A stretch of 64,000 nucleotides of DNA from an uncultured Eubacteriales bacterium (GTDB taxonomy: Bacteria > Bacillota > Clostridia > Lachnospirales > Lachnospiraceae), in contig CASFID010000052.1 in the NCBI GenBank assembly GCA_949294665.1, positions 62,001 to 126,000 of the forward strand, read 5' to 3'. Positions 56,246 through 64,000 of this stretch are shown here, one piece after another. Under the pieces are notes generated by a model. The model was not told the DNA's origin. It was given only the letters and a program-made list of their open reading frames with translations, and did no database searches. Each line of letters opens with the position of its first letter. The first letter of the stretch is position 1. The translations under genes were made by a program, and so were the position numbers.

Positions 56246-58360
56246 ATGAGTACAGAAAAGATCAACGTAGCTGAAATCTTTGGAGAAAATGTTTTTAACG
56301 ACACGGTGATGCAGGAGCGTCTTCCGAAGAAAGTTTACAAGAACCTGAAGAAGACGATCGAGGAAGGCAAAGAACTGGATCTTGAGACTGCTGACGTCAT
56401 CGCGCATGAGATGAAAGAGTGGGCGATCGAGAAAGGCGCGACGCACTATACACACTGGTTCCTGCCGTTGACAGGAGTTACGGCGGAGAAACATGATTCA
56501 TTCATTTCCGCACCGCTGCCAAGCGGCAAAGTGCTGATGAGCTTCTCAGGAAAGGAGCTGATCAAGGGAGAGCCGGATGCATCTTCATTTCCGTCGGGAG
56601 GATTAAGAGCCACTTTCGAGGCGAGAGGATATACAGCATGGGACTGCACGTCTCCGGCATTTGTAAGACAGGATGCGGCGGGCGCTACGCTCTGCATTCC
56701 GACGGCGTTCTGTTCCTATACAGGAGAGGCGCTGGATCAGAAGACGCCGCTTCTGCGTTCAATGGAAGCGATCAATAAGCAGGCGCTTCGTCTGCTCAGA
56801 CTGTTTGGAAATACCACATCGAAGAAAGTTACGCCGTCTGTAGGACCGGAACAGGAGTATTTCCTTGTGGACGCCGAGAAGTTCGAGCAGAGGAAAGACC
56901 TTATCTATACAGGACGTACATTATTTGGGGCAATGCCGCCGAAAGGACAGGAACTCGACGATCACTACTTCGGAACGATCCGCCAGAGGATCGCAGCGTT
57001 TATGAAAGACGTCAATGAAGAATTGTGGAAAGTCGGAGTTACGGCTAAGACACAGCACAATGAGGTTGCTCCTGCGCAGCACGAACTGGCGCCGATCTAT
57101 TCTGAGGCGAACATCGCGGTAGATCATAACCAGATCGTGATGCAGACATTAAAGAGAGTTGCGTGCAGACACGGTCTGAAATGTCTTCTTCACGAGAAAC
57201 CGTTCGCAGGCGTCAACGGTTCCGGAAAACACAACAACTGGTCTATTACGACGGATGACGGCATCAACATGCTCGATCCCGGCAAGACGCCTCATGAAAA
57301 CACACAGTTCCTGCTTGTGCTGGCCTGCATCCTAAGAGCGGTCAACATGCATGCGGACCTCTTAAGAGAATCTGCGGCAGATCCCGGAAATGACCACAGA
57401 CTCGGAGCGAACGAGGCTCCGCCGGCGATCATCTCCATATTCCTCGGAGCGCAGCTTGAGGACGTATTGGAGCAGCTTATCAGCACCGGCGAGGCAACGC
57501 ACAGCATTAAGGGCGGCAAGCTTGAAACAGGAGTCCGTACACTTCCGGAGCTGTCCAAAGATGCGACAGACAGAAACCGTACATCGCCGTTTGCTTTTAC
57601 GGGAAATAAATTCGAGTTCCGTATGGTCGGTTCCCGTGATTCTATCGCGTCCCCGAATATCGTACTCAACACGATTGTGGCGGAGTCGTTTGCAGATGCG
57701 TGCGACGTACTGGAAGCAGCAGATGATTTCGATCTGGCGGTACATGATCTGATCAAGAAATATGCGACAGAGAACCGTAGAATCGTCTTCAACGGCGACG
57801 GATACTCAGAGGCCTGGGTAGAGGAGGCTGAACGGAGAGGCCTTCCGAACATCCGCTCCATGGTGGATGCGATCCCGGCAATGGTGACGGATACAGCAGT
57901 CGGGCTGTTCGAGAGATTCGGGGTATTTACGAAAGCGGAGCTGGAGTCCCGCGCTGAGATCCAGTATGAAACTTATGCGAAAGCGATCAACATCGAGGCC
58001 CGCACGATGATCGATATGGCGAGCAAACAGTTTATGCCTGCATTCATTAAGTATACAAAGACGCTGGCAGATACTGTGAACGCAGTTACTGCGGCGGGAG
58101 CAGACGCATCTGTACAGAAAGAAGTCCTTGGTGAAGTGACAGCTCTTATGGGTGAGACAAAAAATGCGCTGGACGCTCTTGTCAAAGTGACGGAAGAGGC
58201 GGCGCAGAAAGAGGAAGGAGCCGTACAGGCGAACTTCTATCACTCAGAGGTGTTCCCGGCGATGGAAGCTCTTCGCGCCCCGGTCGATAAACTGGAGATG
58301 ATCGTGGACAAAGAAGCGTGGCCGATGCCGTCTTATGGCGATCTGATCTTTGAAGTATAG
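56246..58360 (+). CDS. glnA: type III glutamine synthetase
   Basis: ATP-dependent ammonia assimilation, 704 residues, the GlnN/GSIII size (types I and II are 350-470). Start ATG 56246 follows AGGAAGGAATC. Characteristic parts: [11 protein letters not shown] (N-terminal), [48 protein letters not shown], and [14 protein letters not shown], which hold the ammonia, metal and glutamate sites. Preceded by its own promoter and a terminator hairpin in the leader, so expression is probably set by attenuation. Confidence 0.96.
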   Translation: MSTEKINVAEIFGENVFNDTVMQERLPKKVYKNLKKTIEEGKELDLETADVIAHEMKEWAIEKGATHYTHWFLPLTGVTAEKHDSFISAPLPSGKVLMSFSGKELIKGEPDASSFPSGGLRATFEARGYTAWDCTSPAFVRQDAAGATLCIPTAFCSYTGEALDQKTPLLRSMEAINKQALRLLRLFGNTTSKKVTPSVGPEQEYFLVDAEKFEQRKDLIYTGRTLFGAMPPKGQELDDHYFGTIRQRIAAFMKDVNEELWKVGVTAKTQHNEVAPAQHELAPIYSEANIAVDHNQIVMQTLKRVACRHGLKCLLHEKPFAGVNGSGKHNNWSITTDDGINMLDPGKTPHENTQFLLVLACILRAVNMHADLLRESAADPGNDHRLGANEAPPAIISIFLGAQLEDVLEQLISTGEATHSIKGGKLETGVRTLPELSKDATDRNRTSPFAFTGNKFEFRMVGSRDSIASPNIVLNTIVAESFADACDVLEAADDFDLAVHDLIKKYATENRRIVFNGDGYSEAWVEEAERRGLPNIRSMVDAIPAMVTDTAVGLFERFGVFTKAELESRAEIQYETYAKAINIEARTMIDMASKQFMPAFIKYTKTLADTVNAVTAAGADASVQKEVLGEVTALMGETKNALDALVKVTEEAAQKEEGAVQANFYHSEVFPAMEALRAPVDKLEMIVDKEAWPMPSYGDLIFEV

Positions 58361-58395
58361 ACGTCCGAGGACTGAGAGGAAACAATGCGCAGACG

Positions 58396-59199
58396 TCAGT
58401 TCATCCGTCTGAAGTCCAGGGGCGTTGTCCCCACAGCTCTTTTGAACACTGCAATGAAGTGGCTTGAGTCGGTAAAACCTGATCGGCGGGCCACTTCCTG
58501 GACTTCAAGACGGGGTGTAGTAATCAGAAACTCTTTTGCCTTGCTGATACGGTATGAGGTGAGATATTCATAGACAGAACAGTTCAGATAACGGCGGAAC
58601 AGCCTCGTCAGATACTGGGGTGTGATGAATACCTGCCTGCTGAGTTCCTCTACGGTAAGGGGGAGGAAATAACTGCTTCTGATTTCTTTTATTATGGGAA
58701 GGACGTAACGCTGATACATCGGTTCGTTTTCCGGACTGCCATGCGCACTGTCTGCGATGTGGACGAGCATGGCATAGCAGTTGACGGAGAGACGTTTCCC
58801 ATCGGGCGGCTGGGAGGAGGAAATATCGATGCCGTCGTCGATCAGGCGGCCGATCTGCTTCCCCTGGCCTGCATTTACGTGGATAACCTGCCGGTTTTCC
58901 ATGATCTGTGGGATCGTCCTCTCCGCCGTTCCGGTAAAGGTGGCAAATTTCACGATCCAGATATTGTCTGTTTTCTCGTAGGAATGGCGGATGAAGGGAG
59001 CAATGAGAAGACCTTCGTCTTCCAGAAGTACAAAGGAACCTGCCGCTGTTTCTACCTTTCCGGCGCCTCTCTCTGTCTGCAGATAGTGGTAGAACGGATA
59101 TCCGCCCGGGCGCGAGATATGATCCTGAGTCCAGGCCTTGCCTAACGACTCATAGGTAAAGGGTTCTGTTACAGGCACACTTCGGAAAATAATACGCAT
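58396..59199 (-). CDS. AraC-family transcriptional regulator
   Basis: 267 residues. N-terminal cupin-like sensor domain (about 1-150: a beta-rich block with GGYPFYHYLQTERGAG) and two C-terminal helix-turn-helix motifs (about 165-265: LTVEELSRQVFITPQYLTRLF and VQEVARRSGFTDSSHFIAVFKR). Divergent from the beta-galactosidase gene across a 199-bp spacer, so probably its activator. GAAAGGAGGATC precedes the ATG. Confidence 0.92.
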   Translation of the reverse strand: MRIIFRSVPVTEPFTYESLGKAWTQDHISRPGGYPFYHYLQTERGAGKVETAAGSFVLLEDEGLLIAPFIRHSYEKTDNIWIVKFATFTGTAERTIPQIMENRQVIHVNAGQGKQIGRLIDDGIDISSSQPPDGKRLSVNCYAMLVHIADSAHGSPENEPMYQRYVLPIIKEIRSSYFLPLTVEELSRQVFITPQYLTRLFRRYLNCSVYEYLTSYRISKAKEFLITTPRLEVQEVARRSGFTDSSHFIAVFKRAVGTTPLDFRRMN

Positions 59200-59331
59200 A
59201 GCAGGATCCTCCTTTCTAGTGCGGTATCTTTTTTTATCTGTTTCAAAATCTTATATTTTCTAGTTTAACATACCATACTTTCCCACGTCCAGCCAATATA
59301 TAATGATGGATATAGAGATCTTTATATCACA

Positions 59332-59370
59332 GCAGTGCGGTCTTGCGAATGATGCAGGCTGAACTGTTGT
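59332..59370 (+). repeat. dispersed intergenic repeat copy before the beta-galactosidase gene
   Basis: GCAGTGCGGTCTTGCGAATG and GCAGGCTGAACTGTTG follow the order of the copies at 17836, 20789 and 21051. A TATAAT (59299-59304) with a weak -35 lies just upstream and may be the AraC-dependent promoter. Confidence 0.55.
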
Positions 59371-59398
59371 TCGTTATCTGTAGAACAAGGAGGAAACT

Positions 59399-62300
59399 AT
59401 GAGAAAATTTGATTACGGCAAAGTAAAAGATCCCCGGTATTTCAGAGATGGCAGATTGGACGCGCACTCTGACCACATGTACTATGCATCTGAGGCGGAT
59501 ATGTTGTTGGGGAACTCGGAGTATACGGAATGTCTGAACGGGATATGGAAGTTCCATTATGCGAAGACGTATGAGACGGCGGTCCCGGGATTCGAGAAAG
59601 AAGGATACTCCTGTGCGGACTGGGACGATATCCGCGTGCCGGCGCATATTCAGATGGAGGGCTACGATGTGCCCCAGTATGTGAACGTACAGTATCCATG
59701 GGAGGGAAGAGAGGACATCCGCCCGGGGGAGATCCCGGAGCATTTTAATCCGACATCAAGCTATGTAAAATATTTTACTGTGCCGGAGCGTATGCGGGGG
59801 AAGCGTCTGTTTATATCCTTTCAGGGCGCCGAGAGTGGCATCGCTCTCTGGTTGAACGGAGCATTTGTGGGATACAGTGAGGACTCTTTCACGCCGTCAG
59901 AATTTGAACTGACAGAATATATAAAAGACGGAGAAAACAAACTTGCCGCGCAGGTGTTCAAGTGGACCGCGGGAAGCTGGTGTGAAGATCAGGATTTTTA
60001 CTGCTTTTCTGGTATTTACCGTGATGTATATCTCTACACTGTGCCGGACGTCCATATCCGTGATCTGAGGATCCGCGCCGTGCCGGACGAGACGCTGACG
60101 AAGGGAAAGCTTGAAATATGTACAGAGACGTGGGGAGAAGGGAAAGCCCGATTCTCCTTGTCATACGGAGGCAGGATCTGTCTGGAAGAGGAGAGGGAAC
60201 TGAGTGGAGAGAAGCGTTTCGAGTGGGAGATTGAGAAACCGGAACTGTGGAGCGCGGAGATGCCGAACCTGTACGATCTGACCATACGGGTATACCGCCC
60301 GGACGGAATTCTGTGTGAGGTGATCCCGGAGAAAACAGGATTTCGTAGATTTGAGATCAAAGACTGTATTATGACGCTGAACGGGAAACGGATCGTGTTC
60401 AAAGGAGTCAACCGTCATGAATTCAGTTCTGTGAGCGGAAGAAATGTCTCAGAGGCGGAGTTGCGCAAAGATCTGACGATCATGAAACAGAATAACATCA
60501 ACGCGATCCGTACATGCCATTATCCGAATATGTCTCTCATTTACAGGCTGTGCGACGAATACGGACTGTATATGATCGATGAGACGAATCTGGAGTCCCA
60601 CGGATCATGGGATACAGCGGAGGCGACAGGAGATCACGATTATATAGTGCCCGGAGACAGGCCGGAGTGGCTGGATCTGACGCTGGACCGCGCTAATTCC
60701 ATGTATCAGAGAGACAAGAACCACCCCTCTATCCTGATATGGTCCTGCGGAAACGAGGCTTACGGCGGGAAAGACATTTATGCGATGTCTCGGTTCTTCC
60801 ACAGGGAGGATCCGACACGTCTGGTACAATACGAGGGGATTTTCCATGACCGCAGGTACAATGATACGAGCGACATAGAAAGTCAGATGTACACTCCGGT
60901 GGAGAAGATCAGGGAATATCTGGCAAAGGACCGGAGCAAGCCGTTCATCTGCTGCGAATATACTCATGCGATGGGGAATTCCTGCGGGGGAATGCACAAA
61001 TATACGGATCTGACAGAGACGGAACCACTTTATCAGGGAGGATTTATCTGGGATTATATCGACCAGACGCTCGACAAAAAAGACCGGTATGGGAACAGAT
61101 TTCAGGCGTATGGGGGAGATTTTGACGAGCGTCCGACAGATTATAATTTCAGCGCCAACGGCATCGTATACGGCGGCAGCAGAGAACCGTCCCCAAAGAT
61201 GCAGGAGGTGAAGTTCAATTATCAGAATATTACTGCAGAAGTGAACGCCGATAAGGTGAAAGTCATAAACAAGAATCTGTTTGTAAACACAGATACCTTC
61301 GATTGTGTCGTGACAGTGGCAAGAAATGGTGTGGAAATCAGGAGAGAAAGTCTGGCGACAGACGTAGGACCGCTGTCTGAAAAAGTGTACAGCCTTCCGA
61401 TGGAGCCGGAAAAAGTACCGGGAGAGTATGCAGTTACGGTATCTTTCCGACTGAAAAAGGGGACGGCATGGGCCGAAGCCGGACATGAAACCGCTTTTGG
61501 ACAGTATGTATATATGGTGGATCAGGAGGAGAAAACAAGCTCCAGAGCAGTGGAGGTGATCCGCAGCAAGCATAATATCGGCGTGAGAGGTGAGAACTTC
61601 CATGTTTTGTTCTCAATGACGGATGGAGGGATCGTATCCTACCGCTATGCGGGCAAAGAGATGCTTAAGGAGATTCCAAAGCCAAACTTCTGGAGGGCGC
61701 CGGTTGACAACGATCAGGGGAATCAGATGCCGAAGCGCTATGCGCAGTGGAAGATCGCGAGCATGTACGCATCACATAAGGATTTCAGAGAAGAACCCTG
61801 CTGCACGATCCTGGAACCGGAAACAGAAGAGAACACAGGCAGGGAGGGGATCCGCTCCGTGAGAGTGACATATACATACCTTATGCCTACGATCCCGGTA
61901 AGCCGGTGCAGCATTTCCTACGAAGTGACAGGAGATGGCCGCGTGAAGACGACGATGTCCTATGATCCGGTGAAAGAGCTTGGCGATATGCCGGAATTCG
62001 GGGTGATCTTCAGACTTGACGCGGAATATGATCATGTCAAATGGTACGGCCTGGGCCCGGCCGAGACATATGCCGACAGGAAAAAAGGTGCGAAGCTGGG
62101 GATTTACGAGAATCTCGTGAAAGATAATATGGCGGCCTATATTACGCCACAGGAGTGCGGAGCCAAAGAAGAAGTGCGATATGCGTCTGTCACAGATAAG
62201 AAAGGGCGGGGACTGCTCTTTGAGATGGACAGGCAGAGCGGTCCGATGATGTTCTCTGCTCTTCCATATACCCCTCACGAACTGGAAAATGCCAGACATC

Positions 62301-62458
62301 CGTATGAACTGCCGCCGGTACATTACACGGTAGTTCGGGCGGCGCTCGGTCAAATGGGAATCGGGGGCGATGACAGCATGGGAGCCCGCACACATCCGGA
62401 GTATCTGCTGGATGCAGGCGGGAAGATGGAATTTACATTCAGTTTCCGTGGAATCTGA
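59399..62458 (+). CDS. lacZ: beta-galactosidase, GH2 (LacZ type)
   Basis: 1019 residues, the LacZ length: jelly-roll sugar-binding domain (about 40-215), Ig-like domains, TIM barrel (about 330-620) and the C-terminal beta-sandwich Bgal_small (about 740-1019). The acid/base Glu is in WSCGNEAYGG (about 454) and the nucleophile Glu in FICCEYTHAMGN (about 520). No signal peptide, so it acts on imported beta-galactosides. AAGGAGG precedes the ATG. Confidence 0.95.
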   Translation: MRKFDYGKVKDPRYFRDGRLDAHSDHMYYASEADMLLGNSEYTECLNGIWKFHYAKTYETAVPGFEKEGYSCADWDDIRVPAHIQMEGYDVPQYVNVQYPWEGREDIRPGEIPEHFNPTSSYVKYFTVPERMRGKRLFISFQGAESGIALWLNGAFVGYSEDSFTPSEFELTEYIKDGENKLAAQVFKWTAGSWCEDQDFYCFSGIYRDVYLYTVPDVHIRDLRIRAVPDETLTKGKLEICTETWGEGKARFSLSYGGRICLEEERELSGEKRFEWEIEKPELWSAEMPNLYDLTIRVYRPDGILCEVIPEKTGFRRFEIKDCIMTLNGKRIVFKGVNRHEFSSVSGRNVSEAELRKDLTIMKQNNINAIRTCHYPNMSLIYRLCDEYGLYMIDETNLESHGSWDTAEATGDHDYIVPGDRPEWLDLTLDRANSMYQRDKNHPSILIWSCGNEAYGGKDIYAMSRFFHREDPTRLVQYEGIFHDRRYNDTSDIESQMYTPVEKIREYLAKDRSKPFICCEYTHAMGNSCGGMHKYTDLTETEPLYQGGFIWDYIDQTLDKKDRYGNRFQAYGGDFDERPTDYNFSANGIVYGGSREPSPKMQEVKFNYQNITAEVNADKVKVINKNLFVNTDTFDCVVTVARNGVEIRRESLATDVGPLSEKVYSLPMEPEKVPGEYAVTVSFRLKKGTAWAEAGHETAFGQYVYMVDQEEKTSSRAVEVIRSKHNIGVRGENFHVLFSMTDGGIVSYRYAGKEMLKEIPKPNFWRAPVDNDQGNQMPKRYAQWKIASMYASHKDFREEPCCTILEPETEENTGREGIRSVRVTYTYLMPTIPVSRCSISYEVTGDGRVKTTMSYDPVKELGDMPEFGVIFRLDAEYDHVKWYGLGPAETYADRKKGAKLGIYENLVKDNMAAYITPQECGAKEEVRYASVTDKKGRGLLFEMDRQSGPMMFSALPYTPHELENARHPYELPPVHYTVVRAALGQMGIGGDDSMGARTHPEYLLDAGGKMEFTFSFRGI

Positions 62459-62471
62459 GGGAAAGAAGATA

Positions 62472-62497
62472 TCCTGCGGCGTGGAAACGCCGCAGGA
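62472..62497. terminator. hairpin between the two glycosidase genes
   Basis: TCCTGCGGCG and CGCCGCAGGA form a perfect 10-bp stem with a TGGAAA loop. No T-run on the plus strand; it sits between convergent genes and may stop both transcripts. Confidence 0.5.
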
Positions 62498-62530
62498 CAA
62501 TATGCGAAGTATACATGGAGATCATATGTG

Positions 62531-63889
62531 TTATCCGGTCGTAATGGAGAAACCCTCCGCGTAGAATGCACCGCCCACAGGTATGCTGTCCGGAAAGATG
62601 ATGACTGTGTCCTCGTCCCGGCGGAAACGGACGGATGCACCGGTACGCATACTGGTCACTTTCCTGACTGCTTTCTTCAAGGAGAAAGCGATCTGATCGG
62701 GAAGATCAGTGGCCTCCCCATATGCAAAGAAAATATATATTATGTTTCCTTTACACGTGAAGAATGTATTTTCTCCAGAATACGGCGGGCAGATGCGCGT
62801 GCCGTAGATCCCATCTCCGAAGATCTTAAGCCATGCGCCCAGATCGCGCAGGGCACGAACGGCCGGCGCAGGAAGTTCTCCGTCCGGCTGGGGAGCGATA
62901 TTAAGAGCCAGGTTTCCTCCTTTGCTGACTACATCAAGTAGGAGCAACACGAGCTGGTGCCCGCTTTTGAACGTGTCTGTATAATGGAAAGAGAATTTCT
63001 TCCCGACAGTCGTACATGTCTCCCACGGTACTGTGAGGGGATGTTCCGGCACGGTCTTTTCGGGGGTAATAAAATTCTCATATTCTCCCCCGCATGTCCT
63101 GTCGGAGACGATCAGATGAGGTTGTGCAGAGGTACGGATTTCTTCTACGATCTCTTTGAGACGTATGTCCTGTCCCAGATTATCAGGGCGTACCCATCCG
63201 CCGTCCAGCCACAGCACATCTACTTTGCCGTAGTTTGTGCACAGTTCACGGATCTGCTGATGTGTAAATCGCACATAATTCTCCCACAGTTCAGGATATC
63301 TGCTGATATCATAATTTACATTTCGGTCCGGTGCAGTGCCAAACTGTGGGGCCCAGTAGTATTCGCTGTTCCAGTCCGGCTTGGAGAAGTATACGGATAT
63401 GCCGAGTCCCTTTTTGCGGAATTCCCGGAAAAGAGAGCCGACGATATCAGCGTTTTTGTGAGTGTGGAAAGGACAACTCTCCGCCGTGATCTTATAGTCG
63501 GTAGTACAGGTGTCAAACATGCAGAACCCGTCATGGTGTTTTGTCGTGAAAAGCAGATATCTGAATCCACATTCTGCAGCGAGGGAAGCCCAACCTTCCG
63601 GATCAAATTTGACCGGATTAAATGTTCGGTTTGCATCCCGGTATTGCTGCTTGCATGTCTCGATATCTGCCCATGTCATATCTTCCTGGCTCCATATGCC
63701 GTCCCCATCGCTTAACGGCCAGCTTTCATAAGTGCCGAGCTGGCAACCGGGAGCCCAGTGCATCATCAGTCCCAGCTTCTGATCCATGAACCAGTCCAGA
63801 TGTTCCCTGACTGCCTCCGAGTCGGGCGGAGTATATTCCTCCGGTGCTGTGTAATTGTGGATGCCGTTGACAATAAGTGCTTTCGCCAT
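62531..63889 (-). CDS. alpha-L-fucosidase, GH29
   Basis: 452 residues. GH29 landmarks: GLMMHWAPGCQLGTYESW, LLFTTKHHDGFCMFD, and the catalytic nucleophile D229 in VDVLWLDGGW; VSKGGNLALNIAPQPDG is the family's late motif. No signal peptide, so it is likely cytosolic and acts on imported fucosides. Convergent with lacZ; together they suit host-glycan or milk-oligosaccharide breakdown. AAAAAGGAG precedes the ATG. A possible promoter (TTCAAA, 16 bp, TATATT, minus strand) lies near 63940-63967. Confidence 0.93.
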   Translation of the reverse strand: MAKALIVNGIHNYTAPEEYTPPDSEAVREHLDWFMDQKLGLMMHWAPGCQLGTYESWPLSDGDGIWSQEDMTWADIETCKQQYRDANRTFNPVKFDPEGWASLAAECGFRYLLFTTKHHDGFCMFDTCTTDYKITAESCPFHTHKNADIVGSLFREFRKKGLGISVYFSKPDWNSEYYWAPQFGTAPDRNVNYDISRYPELWENYVRFTHQQIRELCTNYGKVDVLWLDGGWVRPDNLGQDIRLKEIVEEIRTSAQPHLIVSDRTCGGEYENFITPEKTVPEHPLTVPWETCTTVGKKFSFHYTDTFKSGHQLVLLLLDVVSKGGNLALNIAPQPDGELPAPAVRALRDLGAWLKIFGDGIYGTRICPPYSGENTFFTCKGNIIYIFFAYGEATDLPDQIAFSLKKAVRKVTSMRTGASVRFRRDEDTVIIFPDSIPVGGAFYAEGFSITTG

Positions 63890-64000
63890 AGTTTTACACT
63901 CCTTTTTTGCGGCCGGTGAAAGGCCGGGGATGATTCTAATATACTGTCTGACGGTATAGTTTGAAAGAGTTAAATTTTTTTATCAGGTGTACTTTTTTCA

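Overview
This window looks like a chromosomal stretch of a gut-type Firmicute of the Lachnospiraceae (Clostridium scindens, C. hylemonae or Dorea-like). That is an inference from gene content and style: strong AGGAGG ribosome binding sites, many TTG/GTG starts, type III glutamine synthetase, a long Alu-domain SRP RNA, a B12-binding radical SAM protein of the DUF4080 type, and both an F-type and a V-type ATPase. There is no phage, IS element, CRISPR array, tRNA or rRNA in the window.

Layout. 1-4398 (minus): B12-dependent glycerol/diol dehydratase (large, medium, small subunits) plus the start of its reactivase, cut by the window edge. 4480-7450: Maf, a YgjP-like peptidase (minus), and an OmpR-type two-component system. 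7569-13647: an alpha/beta hydrolase, an ABC ATPase/FtsX permease pair with a likely response-regulator site in front, and two polytopic membrane proteins. 13938-20742: complete F-type ATP synthase operon atpBEFHAGDC. 20747-21096: repeat-rich, MITE-like spacer. 21172-23065: PiT phosphate transporter and its DUF47 partner. 23065-29739 (minus): nucleoside/ribose operon with a LacI-PfkB fusion regulator, ribokinase, BCCT transporter, nucleoside hydrolase and MFS transporter. 29878-36316: degenerate GGDEF-EAL protein, phosphopantetheinyl transferase, an HTH protein, dGTPase, a repeat-containing unknown, TadA. 36936-37231: SRP RNA. 37269-42443: radical SAM protein, a 33-residue membrane protein, an AIR-synthase-like protein, Lrp regulator, aminotransferase, TrmL. 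42527-51608: complete V-type (Na+-type) ATPase operon ntpFIKECGABD. 51633-54378: AI-2E-family exporter and rpsF-ssb-rpsR. 54390-58360: isochorismatase-like hydrolase, class II aldolase, type III glutamine synthetase. 58396-63889: AraC regulator, GH2 beta-galactosidase, GH29 alpha-fucosidase.

How the parts fit: two rotary ATPases coexist, and their c-subunits carry different ion-site signatures (no Na+ ligands visible in the F-type ring, full Enterococcus-type Na+ site in the V-type). The catabolic loci feed on host- or diet-derived molecules (glycerol/propanediol, nucleosides, beta-galactosides, fucosides). Less ordinary are three genes (atpB, the BCCT gene and ssb) whose conserved N-terminus and strong ribosome binding site point to ACG, ATT and CTG start codons; a V-ATPase promoter embedded in a 40-bp palindrome; two promoter-terminator leaders (PiT, glutamine synthetase); helically phased repeats upstream of the dehydratase promoter; and a dispersed intergenic repeat family that also sits inside both ATPase operons.
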